This document shows positions 7,101 to 8,922 of a DNA stretch of 8,922 bases, one piece after another. The notes below the pieces were generated by a model. The model was given only the letters and a program-made list of their open reading frames with translations. It ran no database searches and was not told where the DNA came from. Location of the stretch: assembly GCA_900752815.1 (NCBI GenBank), contig CAADWS010000066.1, forward strand, positions 1-8,922, read 5' to 3'. Source of the stretch: Bacteroidaceae bacterium. GTDB taxonomy: Bacteria > Bacteroidota > Bacteroidia > Bacteroidales > Bacteroidaceae. Within the stretch, counting starts at the first letter, position 1. The number at the start of each line of letters is the position of its first letter. Both the position numbers and the translations under genes were made by a program.

Positions 7101-8621
7101 ATGAAACCGCTCTTTCTGCTCGCGGGCCTGGCGGCAACCGGCTGGTCTGCACAACTGTTTGCCCAAAAACAGCCCAATATTATTTTCATCATGACCGACC
7201 AACAGCGCGGCGACGCCATCGGCTGCGCGGGAAATGAAAAAATCATAACTCCCAATATCGACCGCCTGGCCGCCGACGGATATTATTTCCGGCATGCCTA
7301 TACGGCCGCGCCCAGCAGCACTCCGGCCCGCGCGGGTCTCCTGACGGGCCTTTCACCCTGGCATCACGGCATGCTGGGATATGGGGTGGTGGCTGAGCAC
7401 TATCGCTACGAAATGCCGCGCATGCTCCGCGAAAGCGGATATTTCACACTGGGACTGGGCAAGATGCACTGGACTCCGCAAAATGCCACGCATGGCTTCC
7501 ACGCCACGCTGGTGGACGAGAGCGGACGGGTGGAGTCGCCCTATTTCATGAGCGATTACCGCAAGTGGTTCCAGCTGGTGGCCCCGGGCAAGAATCCCGA
7601 TGCTACCGGTATCGGCTGGAATGACCATGGCGCCCGGGTGTATCAGTTGGCCGAGGAGATGCATCCGACGGTGTGGACCGGCAATGTCGCCGTGGAAACT
7701 ATCCGTCATTACGAAGGCGACCGGCCGCTCTTCCTCAAGGTGTCGTTTGCACGGCCCCACAGTCCCTATGACCCGCCGCAGCGGGTGCTCGACCTTTACA
7801 AGGACATTGACGTGGACGGACCGGTGCAGGCCGAATGGAGCAGCCACATCGGTGAGAACATGACGCGCCCCGAACAGCGGTCCGACGCCCCTTACGGCCA
7901 GTTTGGCGAGGAGTACGTGAAGAATTCGAAAAAGCACTATTATGCTTCCGTCACCTTCATCGACGAACAGGTGGGCCGCATCATCGCCGCGCTCAAGGAG
8001 AAGGGAATGTATGACAATACCATTATCTGCTTCACCGCCGACCACGGCGACATGATGGGCGACCACAACCATTGGCGGAAAACTTATGCTTATGAAGGGT
8101 CCACACGGATTCCCTATATTGTCAAGTTCCCCAAGTCGATGACCACTGTCCGTCCTGCCGGCTCCACCATTGACCAGCCCGTTGAGCTGCGCGACTTTCT
8201 GCCCACCTTCCTTGAGGCGGCCGGTGCAGAGATTCCGGCCGATATGGACGGCTGCTCCCTCAGCCGCCTCGTGACGCAGGAGAAACCCGAGTGGCGCCGC
8301 TGGATTGACATGGAGCATGCCACCTGCTATTCCAACGACAACTACTGGTGTGCACTGACCGACGGAGAGCTCAAATACATCTGGTTTGTGCGTACCGGGA
8401 AGGAGCAGCTTTTCGACTTGCGGAAAGACCCTCAGGAAACCCGCAATCTCGTTGACAGCCGCCGCTACCGTGACGAACTGGCCACCCTGCGTGCAGCCAT
8501 GGTGGAACACCTGAGCGAGCGCGGAGAGGAATGGGTGAAGGACGGCAAGCTGGTCACCCGAAAGTCGACCCTGCTTTACAGCCCTAACTATCCCCGCAAG
8601 GCGGCTCCGAAGAAAAAATAG
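7101..8621 (+). CDS. Exported Ser-type sulfatase (type I sulfatase family)
   Basis: A 506-residue enzyme that would hydrolyse a sulfate ester, probably on a sulfated sugar, outside the cytoplasm. The signal peptide spans about residues 1-21 (cleavage near LFA|QKQPN). The mature part opens with NIIFIMTDQQRGD, containing metal ligand Asp33. The sulfatase signature SSTPARAGLLTG follows, in which Ser73 of S-x-P-x-R is the residue converted to formylglycine; Arg77 lies in the same motif. Further expected active-site residues are Lys121 and His123 (GKMH), His220 (ARPHSPYDPP) and Asp314-His315 (TADHGDMMGDH). LFDLRKDPQETRNL is the usual C-terminal motif. All key residues are present and the length is normal. 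The Ser-type site implies a radical-SAM anaerobic sulfatase-maturating enzyme elsewhere in the genome. Substrate subfamily is unknown. There is no Shine-Dalgarno; ATG 7101 is fixed by the signal peptide. It has its own promoter, facing away from the other genes. Confidence 0.95.
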   Translation: MKPLFLLAGLAATGWSAQLFAQKQPNIIFIMTDQQRGDAIGCAGNEKIITPNIDRLAADGYYFRHAYTAAPSSTPARAGLLTGLSPWHHGMLGYGVVAEHYRYEMPRMLRESGYFTLGLGKMHWTPQNATHGFHATLVDESGRVESPYFMSDYRKWFQLVAPGKNPDATGIGWNDHGARVYQLAEEMHPTVWTGNVAVETIRHYEGDRPLFLKVSFARPHSPYDPPQRVLDLYKDIDVDGPVQAEWSSHIGENMTRPEQRSDAPYGQFGEEYVKNSKKHYYASVTFIDEQVGRIIAALKEKGMYDNTIICFTADHGDMMGDHNHWRKTYAYEGSTRIPYIVKFPKSMTTVRPAGSTIDQPVELRDFLPTFLEAAGAEIPADMDGCSLSRLVTQEKPEWRRWIDMEHATCYSNDNYWCALTDGELKYIWFVRTGKEQLFDLRKDPQETRNLVDSRRYRDELATLRAAMVEHLSERGEEWVKDGKLVTRKSTLLYSPNYPRKAAPKKK

Positions 8622-8626
8622 ATTTT

Positions 8627-8646
8627 ATCCTCGCGTTGAGGATTTT
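8627..8646 (+). terminator. Probable rho-independent terminator after the sulfatase
   Basis: ATCCTC (8627-8632), a five-base loop GCGTT and GAGGAT (8638-8643) form a perfect six-pair stem that runs directly into TTTT, beginning five bases after the stop codon. Stem and T-tract are both short, so termination may be partial or assisted by the larger hairpin downstream. Confidence 0.5.
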
Positions 8647-8653
8647 CCCTGCA

Positions 8654-8739
8654 GCACACAGCCGTTGCTTCTTTTCCTGCTTTTCCTCCGTTCCGGACCA
8701 CTCCGGAGCCGGGACAGGAAAGAGGCAACGGCTGTGTGC
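8654..8739. repeat. Long rod-like inverted repeat (86 bases)
   Basis: The arms 8654-8679 and 8715-8739 are near-perfect inverted repeats: 15 uninterrupted pairs at the outer end, then one G-U position and one single-base bulge, about 25 pairs in all. The centre can fold further (TCCGGA-CCAC-TCCGGA at 8692-8707). No T-run follows either arm directly, no flanking target duplication is visible, and the arms do not match attC core-site orientation. It may be an unusual terminator or insulator, a structured RNA, or a small non-autonomous mobile remnant. Confidence 0.75.
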
Positions 8740-8922
8740 ATATTCCGCATCCTGACTGGTGTGAAATCTCTTTTTTTGCGGCGGCGCAGTTCCGCCACTG
8801 GCCTTTGGTTTTTCTTTGTGCTTTTTTTGTATAAAAATACGTGAGTTCGGTATAATAATCTTATGCAATAAGCCTACTTTTATCAATGATGTCAATATTG
8901 AGTGACGGTTTCTTAGGAAGCA

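Larger units (their letters stand above)
8622..8922. other. Right-end intergenic region without a supported gene
   Basis: Beyond the sulfatase terminator and the long inverted repeat, the sequence holds T7 runs (8771-8777 and 8822-8828), a GGCGG/CCGCC hairpin (8780-8796) followed by T-rich DNA, an A/T-rich stretch (8830-8890) and a perfect 10-base palindrome TCAATATTGA (8892-8901). An open frame from ATG 8886 (MMSILSDGFLGS) runs off the window edge; 12 codons are too few to call a gene. Confidence 0.6.

Noticed and set aside
7025..7237. Short hydrophobic leader peptide frame overlapping the sulfatase start
   Set aside because: It begins with a membrane-like stretch but continues into the sulfatase gene in the wrong frame with an arbitrary basic tail; kept only as a remark on the leader.
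7353..8510. Leftward open frame of 385 codons opposite the sulfatase
   Set aside because: Antisense to a complete sulfatase, low-complexity composition, no homologous motif seen.
8654..8739. Integron attC site
   Set aside because: attC needs RYYYAAC on the left and GTTRRRY on the right; here the arms carry GTTGC on the left and GCAAC on the right, and no integrase or cassette is nearby.
8584..8895. Leftward open frame of 103 codons at the right end
   Set aside because: It runs through the terminator and the long inverted repeat into the sulfatase 3' end and has no recognisable protein features.
8863..8899. Sigma-70-like TTGACA on the minus strand (8899-8894)
   Set aside because: A perfect -35 hexamer, but there is no TATAAT at 17 bases and Bacteroidales do not use this promoter type; no leftward gene follows.

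Overview
The window looks like chromosomal DNA of a Bacteroidales-type gut bacterium. The proteins are Bacteroides-like secreted carbohydrate enzymes. Two promoters match the Bacteroidetes -33 TTTG / -7 TAnnTTTG pattern, and three of the four genes lack a Shine-Dalgarno sequence. By eye the base composition is above half G+C, higher than typical Bacteroides, so a higher-GC relative is plausible; the genus cannot be fixed from this window.

Layout. Three genes run leftward. First comes a small protein of unknown role (6717 to 5851) with an exonuclease X-like C-terminal motif. Next is an intact exported GH36 alpha-galactosidase (5631 to 3436). Last is an exported GH2-type glycoside hydrolase (3309 to 63) that is broken twice: a single-base frameshift near 3157-3159 and an in-frame TAG at 816-818. 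Conceptual repair gives a 1081-residue enzyme. One gene runs rightward: an exported Ser-type sulfatase (7101 to 8621). The 383-base divergent gap (6718-7100) carries a promoter for each direction. The right end (8622-8922) holds no supported gene but has a short terminator-like hairpin, a striking 86-base rod-like inverted repeat, T-rich tracts and a palindrome at the edge.

How the genes might work together. The GH36 enzyme, the GH2 enzyme and the sulfatase all carry signal sequences, so they would act outside the cytoplasm. Together they suggest stepwise trimming of a galactose-containing, sulfated host or plant glycan. That substrate idea is inference: no SusC/SusD pair, sensor or transporter is visible here. 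If the GH2 lesions are real, this strain has lost one step of the set while keeping the galactosidase and sulfatase.

I did not find convincing evidence for a wholly new system. The points most worth a second look are the doubly broken GH2 gene, the long structured inverted repeat after the sulfatase, the ExoX-like/OB-like protein with an unusually strong ribosome binding site, and the palindrome overlapping the GH36 promoter region.
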